Origin: Flavobacteriales bacterium | GTDB lineage: Bacteria > Bacteroidota > Bacteroidia > JACJYZ01 | Direction: 5' to 3' | DNA: 32,686 nucleotides | Assembly: GCA_020435415.1 (NCBI GenBank) | Contig: JAGQZQ010000033.1 | Location: 1 to 32,686 of the forward strand | Part shown: positions 24,409 through 31,596 of the stretch, piece by piece | How the letters are laid out: each line of letters starts with the position of its first letter | Numbering within the stretch: position 1 is the first letter of the stretch | Notes under the pieces: generated by a model | Seen by the model: the letters and a program-made list of their open reading frames with translations, nothing else | What the model was told of the DNA's origin: nothing | Database searches by the model: none | Made by a program: the position numbers and the translations under genes

Positions 24409-25256
24409 GGTAAGCCAAATGAGTAAAATGGTTAATGACTGTTTTACAGAGAGGGGCATTACATTCCGGATGGAGTGATATGGATATTTTTTCGTGTTAA
24501 TCAGGTATGGTAGGAGCGGCTGAATGTGGTTCTGCCTCTCATATCAATCGATACAGGTTTTTATCGGGTCTGAGGAGAGGCCGCGTGAATGGCTTCTGCA
24601 AAAGCAGGTTTGAGATTCTTTCCCTGGTGGTGGTTTGAATTTATAGTCCGATAATTTCCGGAGCTACATTCCCGATTAGGGAATAATTAAGTGTCAATAC
24701 CTAATATCCTGGAAAGGAGATTCACCTGTAAAGGATCAATCACAATATTTTGGTAAAGCTCAAATTACCTGTAAATATAGGCGACCCAAGAAATCAATAA
24801 CCTCCTTCTTTCGACTATTGCCAAAAAAAATGTTGCATTTTAAAAACGTTAATTCTAATATTACATCGTGAAAATTTGGTATGATTAATCAAGTATGGAT
24901 TTCTCCGGGTTTGAATCTTCGATCCGCGGAGGTATGTGATATTTGCGTAAGGATTTTTTGTGTAGAAGATCAGGCTCCCACTCCTTTCAGAAGGAGTTAA
25001 AGTTTGCCGGGAAGCGAGAGAATACGGATGGCATCCTCTTTTTAATCATTCATGTTTTAGGTTTAATACAGAATTGTTACCGGAATGGTAGCCTTATGTG
25101 GTTACGCCATTTCAAAATACCGACACAGGAATAATGAATATATCATACAATAAGAAGACAGTAATGATGGCGGTGGAGGCAGCTGCATTTGTGACAGGGT
25201 CATCGTTGTTTCCTTATTCATTGGAAAGTCCTATGGTTCCTGCATCATCCTTTTTA

Positions 25257-25301
25257 TATGATCTCAATCATATTTCGCTATTTAATTTACACCGAATTTT
25301 G
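25257..25301 (+). promoter_or_regulatory. FNR/CRP-type palindrome plus -7 element ahead of the oxidase-like gene
   Basis: TATGAT-CTCA-ATCATA (25257-25272) is a perfect 6-bp inverted repeat whose core TGAT-N4-ATCA equals the inner part of the FNR consensus TTGAT-N4-ATCAA. Thirty bases after the 14-bp core (ending at 25271), GAATTTTG (25294-25301) matches TAnnTTTG at five of six fixed positions. That puts the palindrome centre near -41 to -43 from the likely start of transcription, the class II activator position. The same spacing recurs at 26641-26684. The gene starts at 25321, giving a leader of only about 13-16 bases. Confidence 0.7.
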
Positions 25302-25320
25302 AAAGGCTGAAAATCGAATT

Positions 25321-26622
25321 ATGGGAATGACGGAGCAAGGTACTACTGCCCCCTCTTCAATTAGATCTGGACCGGAAGATAGATTACTCCGGAAGTGGCT
25401 GAGAACTGCGCTTTATTTTTTTCTTGCCGCATCCATTCTGGGAGTTTTGATGCGATTTATGTTCGTGACGGAGGTGCCTTTTTTGAAATACAAGCATATT
25501 CTTCACTCTCACTCGCATACGGCCATGCTTGGCTGGATTTTTATGCTTTTAACCGCAGGGATGATATACTGCCTGCCAGGTTTACTGCCACTTAAAAACT
25601 ACCGGCTTATTTATGTACTGAACATAATTGCTGTTGCAGGAATGCTTGTGTCTTTTTTATGGCAGGGTTACGGAGCGATCAGTATCCTGTTTTCCACTCT
25701 CCATATTATTACCATGTACATTTTTGCTTTCATGTTCTTAAAAGCTATTATAAAACGAAGTCCTTCCGAAAGTAAAGTGTTTTTCAAATGGGGAGTGATA
25801 TGGATGGTGGTTTCCAGTCTGGGTATTTGGTCATTAGGAGTAACAAGCAGCCTGCTCGGCAAGCTTCACCCTTTGTTCTATGCAAGCGTACAGTTTTTCC
25901 TGCACTTCCAGTTCAACGGCTGGTTTACCTATACAACCATTGGTCTTTTAATACACTACCTGAATCGTTCAGGCAAGCAGGTTAAAATTCCCGGATATGT
26001 TTTCGTTCTGATCCAGCTATCGCTCCTGCTCACATATACCCTAAGTATTACCTGGAGCAATCCGCTCGAAATATTATTCCACCTGAATGCATTAGGCGTG
26101 ATCCTGCAGCTGATTGGTTATGGCCTGGTATTGAAGGATATTTTCAAAGTGTTGTTCTCCGGAAAAAAACCGTGGAGCACCTGGTCCGACCGTCTCATCC
26201 TGGCAGGTCTTTTCAGTCTGTTATTTAAGATCCTGATACAGGCTTTGGTAGTTTGGCCTTCGGTTGCGGTTATTTCCTATACTATCAGGAATTATGTCAT
26301 TGCATTCATTCACTTGATCATGCTGGGTTCCATTACCTTTAGTATTTGCGGCATCCTTTTAAAGGAGCAGGTACTTCCATTGAATCGTACGGCAAAAACC
26401 GGCTGGATCTTGTTGCTGGCCGGATTTCTGTTAACGGAATTCACCCTGTTCGGACAAGGAACCATGTTCTGGATGGGACAAGGCTTTATTCCCGGATATT
26501 ATCTCATACTGCTGGTCTTTACACTCCTCATACCTCTGAGTATCATTTTCATTCTTCGCGGGTTCCGAACATCCGGCAAAAAAGCCTGGCCATTAAATTT
26601 CTTGAACAACTTTTTGGTATGA
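25321..26622 (+). CDS. Polytopic membrane protein, heme-copper-oxidase/NnrS-like
   Basis: The 433-residue protein has about 12 membrane segments and no signal peptide. Histidines fall at helix-like positions: HILHSHSHTAMLGW (H59, H62, H64, H66), KLHPLF (H183), FFLHFQFNGWF (H195) and IAFIHLIMLGS near residue 335. The HxHxH...GW pattern in the second segment recalls the low-spin heme helix of subunit I in heme-copper oxidases and NO reductases, and the heme/copper protein NnrS. The full HPEVY-type and HxH copper-site motifs of true oxidases are not obvious. I recall similar proteins beside nos and nor genes in Bacteroidota, unnamed. A start at 25327 (MTEQ) is possible. Its promoter is built like that of the nosZ operon, so a role in nitric-oxide or nitrous-oxide metabolism or sensing is likely, but inferred. 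Confidence 0.75.
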   Translation: MGMTEQGTTAPSSIRSGPEDRLLRKWLRTALYFFLAASILGVLMRFMFVTEVPFLKYKHILHSHSHTAMLGWIFMLLTAGMIYCLPGLLPLKNYRLIYVLNIIAVAGMLVSFLWQGYGAISILFSTLHIITMYIFAFMFLKAIIKRSPSESKVFFKWGVIWMVVSSLGIWSLGVTSSLLGKLHPLFYASVQFFLHFQFNGWFTYTTIGLLIHYLNRSGKQVKIPGYVFVLIQLSLLLTYTLSITWSNPLEILFHLNALGVILQLIGYGLVLKDIFKVLFSGKKPWSTWSDRLILAGLFSLLFKILIQALVVWPSVAVISYTIRNYVIAFIHLIMLGSITFSICGILLKEQVLPLNRTAKTGWILLLAGFLLTEFTLFGQGTMFWMGQGFIPGYYLILLVFTLLIPLSIIFILRGFRTSGKKAWPLNFLNNFLV

Positions 26623-26640
26623 CTAACTTCAGCTAAATAT

Positions 26641-26684
26641 TTGATTGAAATCATAATAAAGAACTTCAACGACTTATATTTTTG
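26641..26684 (+). promoter_or_regulatory. FNR box plus -7 element ahead of the cytochrome c-nosZ operon
   Basis: TTGAT-TGAA-ATCAT (26641-26654) matches the FNR consensus TTGAT-N4-ATCAA at nine of ten fixed positions. Thirty bases after its end, TATTTTTG (26677-26684) is a full TAnnTTTG -7 element. The box centre therefore lies near -41 to -43, typical of class II activation. A low-oxygen or NO-responsive Crp/Fnr regulator is the natural candidate; no such regulator is encoded in this window. The first gene starts at 26705. Confidence 0.8.
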
Positions 26685-26704
26685 AACCATTAAACTATTA
26701 AGCA

Positions 26705-27235
26705 ATGAGAAAGATCAAAACATTCGCACTACTCTCGCTCACTTACTTATTTATCTGGTCTTGCGGGGGAGGAGGAGAAGGAAGTAAATCTGACCCGAAC
26801 CGTAAAAGCACGACGGGTACTTCGGAAGAAACTACAGAAGCAAAAGAAGTACCTAAAGCAGGCAATCCGAAAGGCATCGGAGAGATCAAAGAAGTCAAAC
26901 TGACGGACCCATTAGATGAAAATATGATAGCCAGCGGAAAGGCCATTTATGAAATGAAATGTTCTGCATGTCACAAACTGACCGACCAAAAGGTTGTTGG
27001 ACCGGGGTGGGCAGGTGTTACCAACAGACGAAGGCCAGAGTGGATCATGAACATGATCACTAATGTGGATGTTATGCTGGATAAAGATCCACAGGCACAA
27101 AAACTGCTCGAAGAGTGTTTGACCAGAATGCCAAATCAGGGAGTATCAACCGGAGATGCCAGGAACGTCCTTGAATACATGCGCAAAAATGATCTTGAAC
27201 AAACCAACAGTAAAGACCAGGCCGTAAAAGGTTAA
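26705..27235 (+). CDS. Mono-heme cytochrome c lipoprotein, probable electron donor to NosZ
   Basis: The product has 176 residues. The N-terminus is a lipoprotein signal peptide (FALLSLTYLFIWSC, Cys20 with Ile-Trp-Ser before it) followed by GGGGEGSK and a Ser/Thr/Glu-rich linker of about 50 residues. The class I cytochrome c domain begins near residue 75 with IASGKAIYEMKCSACHKLTD (heme motif CSACH). It contains VGPGWAGVTNRR and an axial Met in TRMPNQGVST, and ends with an EYMRKN helix. It would be tethered to the membrane facing the periplasm. NosZ follows after 12 bases in the same operon, so delivery of electrons to CuA is the likely role. It is the first gene after the FNR box. The split lipid anchor/flexible tether/heme layout fits a shuttle. 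Confidence 0.92.
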   Translation: MRKIKTFALLSLTYLFIWSCGGGGEGSKSDPNRKSTTGTSEETTEAKEVPKAGNPKGIGEIKEVKLTDPLDENMIASGKAIYEMKCSACHKLTDQKVVGPGWAGVTNRRRPEWIMNMITNVDVMLDKDPQAQKLLEECLTRMPNQGVSTGDARNVLEYMRKNDLEQTNSKDQAVKG

Positions 27236-27247
27236 ATCCGTAAAATT

Positions 27248-29236
27248 ATGAAAAAGAGAAGTTACATTCAATATTTATCGGTTCCGTTCGCTGTACTTGC
27301 AACACTTGCATCTTGCCAAAATAAGGATGTTAAAACAGTCGTGGAGGGTAATGTTACTGACCAGGTTTATGTAGCACCAGGCGAATATGATGAGTTTTAC
27401 GCCTTTTTATCGGGAGGTTTTAGTGGACAGATCACTGCTTATGGCCTTCCTTCAGGAAGATTATTAAAAGAGATTCCGGTATTTTCAGTTTATCCTGAAA
27501 ATGGCTATGGATACAGCGAAGAAACCAAAGCTATGTTCAATACCTCTTATGGTGTAATTCCCTGGGATGATTCTCACCATATAGAACTTTCTCAAACCGA
27601 CGGGGAGTTCGACGGCAGATGGTTATTTGTAAATGGCAATAATACCCCCCGCATTGCCCGCATTGACCTAACTACCTTTGAAACTGTGGAAATACTGGAA
27701 ATTCCGGATGTTGCAGGATTGCATTGCGCTCCGTTTGTAACTGAAAATTCGGAATACCTTGTTTCAGGTACACGCTTCAGTTTACCTATTCCTCAGAAGG
27801 ATGTTCCCATCAGTTCCTACAAAGAAAACTTTACCGGACTTATCAATTATGTATCCGTTGATGCCAAGACAGGTGAAATGGACCTGGCTTTCCAGATATC
27901 CATGCCCGGTTTTAACTACGATCTGGCAAGGAATGGAAAGGGGAAATCTCATGGCTGGAGTTTCCTTACAACGTATAACTCAGAACAGGCGCACACCTTA
28001 TTGGAAGTGAATGCTTCCCAAAAAGACAAAGACCTGATGGCCATCATCAACTGGAAAAAGGCTGAAGAGTATCTTAAGCAGGGGAAATTCACCGAACGGA
28101 CTACTTCGTACTTCCATAATTTAATCGATGAAAAAACCGGCATTGCAGCATCACAAGAAATGAAAACCACCAGGATCATCGATCCTAAGGAATGCCCCGG
28201 TATGGTCTATTTCATTCCCGTTCCCAAATCACCGCACGGTTGTGATGTCGACCCATCCGGCGAATACATTGTCGGAAACGGTAAACTTTCTGCTGACATG
28301 AGCATTTATTCATTCGATAAATTAATGGCTGCCATAGAATCGAATGATTTCGCAGGAGACATTGACGGCATTCCTGTGATCAATTATGAATCCGGCTTGC
28401 ACGGTATACTTACCAAGCCTGGACTTGGCCCTCTTCACACGGAATTCGACGGCAAGGGATTTGCCTATACTACCTTTTTCATTTCTTCTGAAGTTGTAAA
28501 ATGGAATGTGGAAAAACTGGAAGTGGTAGACAGGCAATCAACTTTCTACTCACCTGGCCACCTTGTTATTCCCGGTGGAGAAACAAAAAAACCATTTGGC
28601 AAATACCTGGTGGCAATGAATAAGATCACCAAAGACCGTTATCTTCCGACAGGTCCGGAACTGGCACACAGCGCCCAGCTTTTTGACATCTCCGGAGATA
28701 AAATGAAATTGTTGCTGGATTTCCCAACCAAGGGAGAACCTCATTACGCACAAGCCATACCGGCCTCCAAAATACAACCGAACTGCAAGAAATTCTATAA
28801 AATAGAAGAGAACAAGCATCCTTATGTAGCCAAAGGTGAAGGACAGGCAAAGGTGGAAAGAAAAGGAAACGAGGTCCATGTGTATATGACGGCCATACGA
28901 TCTCACCTGGCCCCTGATAACATTGAAGGTGTGAAAGTAGGGGACAAGGTTTATTTTCATGTGACCAACCTCGAACAAGACTGGGATGTTCCTCACGGTT
29001 TTGCCATGCAAGGGGCTGCTACCGCTGAAATACTAATCATGCCTGGGCAAACACGTACCCTTCTTTGGGAGCCCGGATCAGTTGGTATTTATGCATATTA
29101 CTGCACCGACTTCTGCTCTGCTCTGCATCAGGAAATGTCTGGTTATATGCGTGTGTCTGCCCAGGATTCGAATGTGCCGCTTAGGTGGTCGCTTGGCGAG
29201 AATATTGAAGACAAGGTAGAAATTCCTGAAAGTTAA
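27248..29236 (+). CDS. nosZ: Nitrous-oxide reductase, clade II (Sec-type)
   Basis: This 662-residue protein reduces N2O to N2 in the periplasm. The signal peptide has no twin arginine and ends in ATLASCQNK, a lipobox with Cys23, so this is a Sec-exported, probably lipid-anchored clade II enzyme. All CuZ ligand regions are visible in the beta-propeller: DDSHHIELSQTDG (H110, H111), AGLHCAPF, SPHGCDVDPSG, GPLHTEF, SPGHLVIPGG and GEPHYAQA. The C-terminal cupredoxin domain has the CuA site CTDFCSALHQEM (C619, C623, H627, M630) and an upstream His in DVPHGFAM. Nothing essential is missing, so it should be active once copper-loaded. It lies between its cytochrome c donor and the accessory genes. A hairpin sits after its stop codon. 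Confidence 0.98.
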   Translation: MKKRSYIQYLSVPFAVLATLASCQNKDVKTVVEGNVTDQVYVAPGEYDEFYAFLSGGFSGQITAYGLPSGRLLKEIPVFSVYPENGYGYSEETKAMFNTSYGVIPWDDSHHIELSQTDGEFDGRWLFVNGNNTPRIARIDLTTFETVEILEIPDVAGLHCAPFVTENSEYLVSGTRFSLPIPQKDVPISSYKENFTGLINYVSVDAKTGEMDLAFQISMPGFNYDLARNGKGKSHGWSFLTTYNSEQAHTLLEVNASQKDKDLMAIINWKKAEEYLKQGKFTERTTSYFHNLIDEKTGIAASQEMKTTRIIDPKECPGMVYFIPVPKSPHGCDVDPSGEYIVGNGKLSADMSIYSFDKLMAAIESNDFAGDIDGIPVINYESGLHGILTKPGLGPLHTEFDGKGFAYTTFFISSEVVKWNVEKLEVVDRQSTFYSPGHLVIPGGETKKPFGKYLVAMNKITKDRYLPTGPELAHSAQLFDISGDKMKLLLDFPTKGEPHYAQAIPASKIQPNCKKFYKIEENKHPYVAKGEGQAKVERKGNEVHVYMTAIRSHLAPDNIEGVKVGDKVYFHVTNLEQDWDVPHGFAMQGAATAEILIMPGQTRTLLWEPGSVGIYAYYCTDFCSALHQEMSGYMRVSAQDSNVPLRWSLGENIEDKVEIPES

Positions 29237-29262
29237 CTTTAATTTACCGTCCTCAGGTCCGT

Positions 29263-29291
29263 GGTACAGGCTTATGATCTAAGCCTGTACC
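29263..29291 (+). promoter_or_regulatory. Perfect 12-bp hairpin in the nosZ 3' intergenic space
   Basis: GGTACAGGCTTA and its exact complement enclose the loop TGATC. It starts 27 bases after the nosZ stop codon. No T-run follows, and the next gene begins 20 bases later, so it does not look like a terminator. It may instead stabilise the nosZ mRNA end or limit expression of the downstream genes. Confidence 0.75.
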
Positions 29292-29300
29292 TTTCCAACT

Positions 29301-29306
29301 AGGAGG
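29301..29306 (+). promoter_or_regulatory. Perfect Shine-Dalgarno AGGAGG
   Basis: AGGAGG lies 5 bases ahead of the ATG at 29312 and fixes that start. It stands out because the other starts in this window lack a Shine-Dalgarno sequence, as is usual in Bacteroidota. Confidence 0.8.
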
Positions 29307-29311
29307 AAATT

Positions 29312-29905
29312 ATGAAGAGTATCAAACAGTTGCCGAGAATTCTTATGTTCATTGCGATCATAAGCTTGTGTGGTGTATTCCTCTTCCCCTTATGGAAAAT
29401 TACACTGGATGCTGCCCAGTTCCCGGGAGGACTGGAGCTTAATATCTGGATCAACAGGTTTTCAGGTGGTGAAGAAGGAGAATACATTATTCAAAATATC
29501 AACATCCTCAATCATTACATCGGCATGCAGTTTATAGAGCCGGACTCCATTCCGGAACTTATTTACTTTCCCTATGTGATCTTTGGTATGCTACTGCTCG
29601 GGATCATCTCCATATTGATCAACCGCCAATGGGGATATGTAAGCTGGACAACCTTGTTGTGCATTCTGAGCGGACTGGGAGTCTACGATTTCTATTTATG
29701 GATGTATGATTACGGACATAACCTGGATCCGAATGCCCCAATCAAAGTGTCTGGCATGACCTATATGCCTCCGTTGTTCGGAGAAAAAGACCTGCTGAAT
29801 TTTTATGTCGCCTCCTACCCTGCAACGGGAACTTTTTTTCTCTGTGGAACCATAATGCTGGCTTTTCTGGCCTTCTATTTTTCAAAGAAAACACAGAACC
29901 AATGA
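29312..29905 (+). CDS. Conserved membrane protein of nos clusters, function unknown
   Basis: The 197-residue protein has an N-terminal membrane segment (ILMFIAIISLCGVFLFPLW), a periplasmic stretch, two central membrane segments (near 90-110 and 112-130), a second loop (YDYGHNLDPNAPIKVSGMTY) and a last segment near 170-190. Segments such as FPLWKITLDAAQFPGGLELN and NINILNHYIGMQ recall a family I have met next to nosL/nosD in other phyla, without an assigned function. The His and Met residues in the loops (NHYIGM, YGHN, GMTYMPP) could bind copper, but that is a guess. It has the only perfect Shine-Dalgarno here and overlaps nosL by 4 bases (ATGA). Its last segment shares an 11-residue identical stretch with the NosL signal peptide. 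Confidence 0.85.
   Translation: MKSIKQLPRILMFIAIISLCGVFLFPLWKITLDAAQFPGGLELNIWINRFSGGEEGEYIIQNINILNHYIGMQFIEPDSIPELIYFPYVIFGMLLLGIISILINRQWGYVSWTTLLCILSGLGVYDFYLWMYDYGHNLDPNAPIKVSGMTYMPPLFGEKDLLNFYVASYPATGTFFLCGTIMLAFLAFYFSKKTQNQ
29831..29863 (+). repeat. Direct repeat, copy 1 (within the membrane protein gene)
   Basis: This 33-base stretch encodes TFFLCGTIMLA (residues 174-184). It matches copy 2 at 29920-29952 at 29 of 33 positions, in the same codon phase. All four differences are at third codon positions and silent. Confidence 0.9.
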
Positions 29906-30327
29906 ACCGAATGGCCTTGACTTTTTTTCTCTGTGGCACGATTATGCTTGCTTGTACCACCAGACCGGAACAGATCAATTACGGAAAGGATCAATGTGCT
30001 TTTTGTAAGATGACCATCGCTGAACTAAAGTTTGGTGCCGAACTGGTAACGGATAAAGGAAGGATTTTTAAATATGATGCTATTGAATGCCTGTTGCGCC
30101 ATATTCATGATGACGCACTTTCGTATCAAAACCTTCTTGTGGTTGGCTATGATACTCCCAAGCAACTTCACCCGATTGATTCTCTGATCTTTGTTAACTC
30201 ACCGAACTACAAAAGCCCAATGGGTGCCAACTTAGCGGCGTTTTTCCATAAGAATGCACTGCCGGAAAGCGAACGTTCCAAAGTATTGGAGTGGACAGAT
30301 CTCATGAATAAGTTCAAAACCGATTAG
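29902..30327 (+). CDS. nosL: NosL, copper-binding lipoprotein for NosZ maturation
   Basis: This 141-residue protein matches NosL, the outer-leaflet copper chaperone that delivers Cu(I) for the CuZ and CuA sites. The signal peptide ends in CGTIMLAC (Cys18), so it is lipid-anchored. The copper motif is DQCAFCKMTI (CxxCxM), followed by KFGAELVTDKGRIFKYDAIECLLRH as in the family. The later part (DSLIFVNSPNYKSPMGANLAAF) carries the typical 'SPMG' region. It overlaps the upstream membrane protein gene by four bases, and nosD starts 9 bases after its stop. The hydrophobic core of its signal peptide (residues 7-17) is a near-copy of the last membrane segment of the preceding protein. Confidence 0.95.
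   Translation: MNRMALTFFLCGTIMLACTTRPEQINYGKDQCAFCKMTIAELKFGAELVTDKGRIFKYDAIECLLRHIHDDALSYQNLLVVGYDTPKQLHPIDSLIFVNSPNYKSPMGANLAAFFHKNALPESERSKVLEWTDLMNKFKTD
29920..29952 (+). repeat. Direct repeat, copy 2 (NosL signal peptide)
   Basis: This is the second copy of the 33-base repeat, 89 bases after copy 1, encoding TFFLCGTIMLA at NosL residues 7-17. The four differences from copy 1 are all silent third-position changes. Confidence 0.9.
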
Positions 30328-30336
30328 GACACCTGC

Positions 30337-31596
30337 ATGACCGGTTCTAAATTAAGTCTGTGCCTTCTGCCTTTTCTTTTTTTGTTTTCCCCGCATGTGC
30401 AGGGTAACCGGCTGACCGTTGAAAAAAACGGCAAATTTTCTTCTATTGCTTCTGCCATTACCGTTGCAATGCCAAACGATACGGTAATTGTACAACCTGG
30501 TCGCTATAAAGAGCATTCCCTGGTCATCGATAAACCACTGACCATTACAGGATCAAAACAACCTGTTATAGATGCGGAAGAACAAGCAGAGGATATCTTT
30601 ATCATAGCTGCCAACGAAGTTCACATCTCCGGCTTTGTCCTGGAAAATACGGGAGTCAGTTATCTGAAGGAGGTTGCAGCGATAAGGGTAAAACAAGCCA
30701 AATCAGGCAGCATTGGTGAAAATACCATTCGCAACTGCTTTTTTGGGATCTATCTTGAATACACCTCCCATTTCCTTGTAAAGAATAATGAAATCAGTGG
30801 AACGATCATCAATGAAGCTTCTGCGGGAAATGCCATTCATGTGTGGAAAGGAAAGAAGATCAACATAACCGGCAACCGGGTAACCGGACACAGGGACGGT
30901 ATATATTTTGAATTCGTAGACAGCAGCCTGATCTCCCATAACAAAAGCCAGGGGAACATCCGCTATGGCCTGCATTTTATGTTTTCCAATAACGATGAGT
31001 ATCTGTTAAATGAGTTCCGGGAAAATGGTGCGGGAGTGGCTGTAATGTTCTCAAAAAAGATCAAAATGAAACAGAACCTCTTCTCAGATAACTGGGGAGG
31101 AGCTTCCTACGGACTGTTATTAAAAGAGATCAGTGACGGCGATATTATCGACAATCGTTTTTACAGAAATACTGTTGGGATCATGGCCGAAGGAGCTAAC
31201 AGACTCAGGGTGGAAAACAATGATTTCATCCTCAACGGAACCGCTCTTGATATAAAAGGAAATACGCTGGATTCAAAGATCGAAAGAAATAATTTTATCG
31301 CCAATACCTTTGAAGTGATCACCAATTCCCGATACAACACCAATACTTATAAAAATAATTACTGGAGCAATTACAATGGATATGATCTTAACAGGGACGG
31401 CACAGGCGATGTAGCCTACCGGCCGGTCAATGTGTATGCAAAAGTGACAAAAGAGATCCCTGCTGCAACGATCATGTTGCACAGTTTTATCATCCAACTG
31501 TTGGATGTTACGGAACGATTGTTTCCTACTGTGATACCGGCGGAATTAGTCGATCATGAACCTAAGATGACGCCCTGGAAGGATGATAAAAATTGA
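30337..31596 (+). CDS. nosD: NosD, periplasmic right-handed beta-helix maturation factor
   Basis: The 419-residue protein starts with a Sec signal peptide (KLSLCLLPFLFLFSPHVQG). It continues as a parallel beta-helix built from repeated Asn-rich coils (IGENTIRNCFFGIYLEYTS, FLVKNNEISG, INITGNRVTGHRDGIYFEF, RYGLHFMFSNND, RVENNDFILN). It ends with a conserved NYWSNYNGYDLNRDGTGDVAYRP segment, which is typical of NosD. NosD works with the NosFY transporter to pass a sulfur species, and receives copper from NosL, for CuZ assembly. The last 14 bases overlap nosF, so translation is coupled. Length is normal for the family. Confidence 0.95.
   Translation: MTGSKLSLCLLPFLFLFSPHVQGNRLTVEKNGKFSSIASAITVAMPNDTVIVQPGRYKEHSLVIDKPLTITGSKQPVIDAEEQAEDIFIIAANEVHISGFVLENTGVSYLKEVAAIRVKQAKSGSIGENTIRNCFFGIYLEYTSHFLVKNNEISGTIINEASAGNAIHVWKGKKINITGNRVTGHRDGIYFEFVDSSLISHNKSQGNIRYGLHFMFSNNDEYLLNEFRENGAGVAVMFSKKIKMKQNLFSDNWGGASYGLLLKEISDGDIIDNRFYRNTVGIMAEGANRLRVENNDFILNGTALDIKGNTLDSKIERNNFIANTFEVITNSRYNTNTYKNNYWSNYNGYDLNRDGTGDVAYRPVNVYAKVTKEIPAATIMLHSFIIQLLDVTERLFPTVIPAELVDHEPKMTPWKDDKN

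Larger units (their letters stand above)
24060..25256. other. Long gene-free region between ridA and the nitrous-oxide island
   Basis: I find no coding sequence here that I would defend. Short frames at 24943-25134 (TTG start) and 25134-25310 lack homology, and the second runs through a promoter. Visible structure includes the GCCTGCC hairpin repeat (24221-24259) and a tandem 12-bp pair (24385-24408). Small inverted repeats lie at 24668-24684 (ATTCCC/GGGAAT) and 24980-24997 (ACTCCTT/AAGGAGT), and a TGATTAATCA palindrome at 24882-24891. Base composition shifts toward A+T to the right of about 24700. It is also the divergent point between the - strand run and the + strand nos genes. Confidence 0.7.

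Noticed and set aside
24756-24769. TTGGTAAAGCTCAA as a Crp/Fnr site
   Set aside because: Only the outer TTG and CAA fit. No promoter element or gene start is suitably placed.
24882-24891. TGATTAATCA palindrome as a third FNR box
   Set aside because: The half-sites are separated by 2 rather than 4 bases, and no TAnnTTTG element lies at the right distance.
24943-25134. 63-residue frame with a TTG start in the gene-free region
   Set aside because: Non-ATG start, no homology I recognise, Cys/Arg/His-rich composition unlike a real protein, and a hairpin lies within it.
25134-25310. Small frame of 58 residues (MNISYNKKTVMMAVEAAAF...) before the oxidase-like gene
   Set aside because: Its second half contains the FNR-type box and -7 element of the next gene. 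It has no recognisable family and no distinct start signal.
29263-29291. Terminator after nosZ
   Set aside because: The stem is perfect, but no T-run follows and the operon clearly continues with nos genes 20 bases later.
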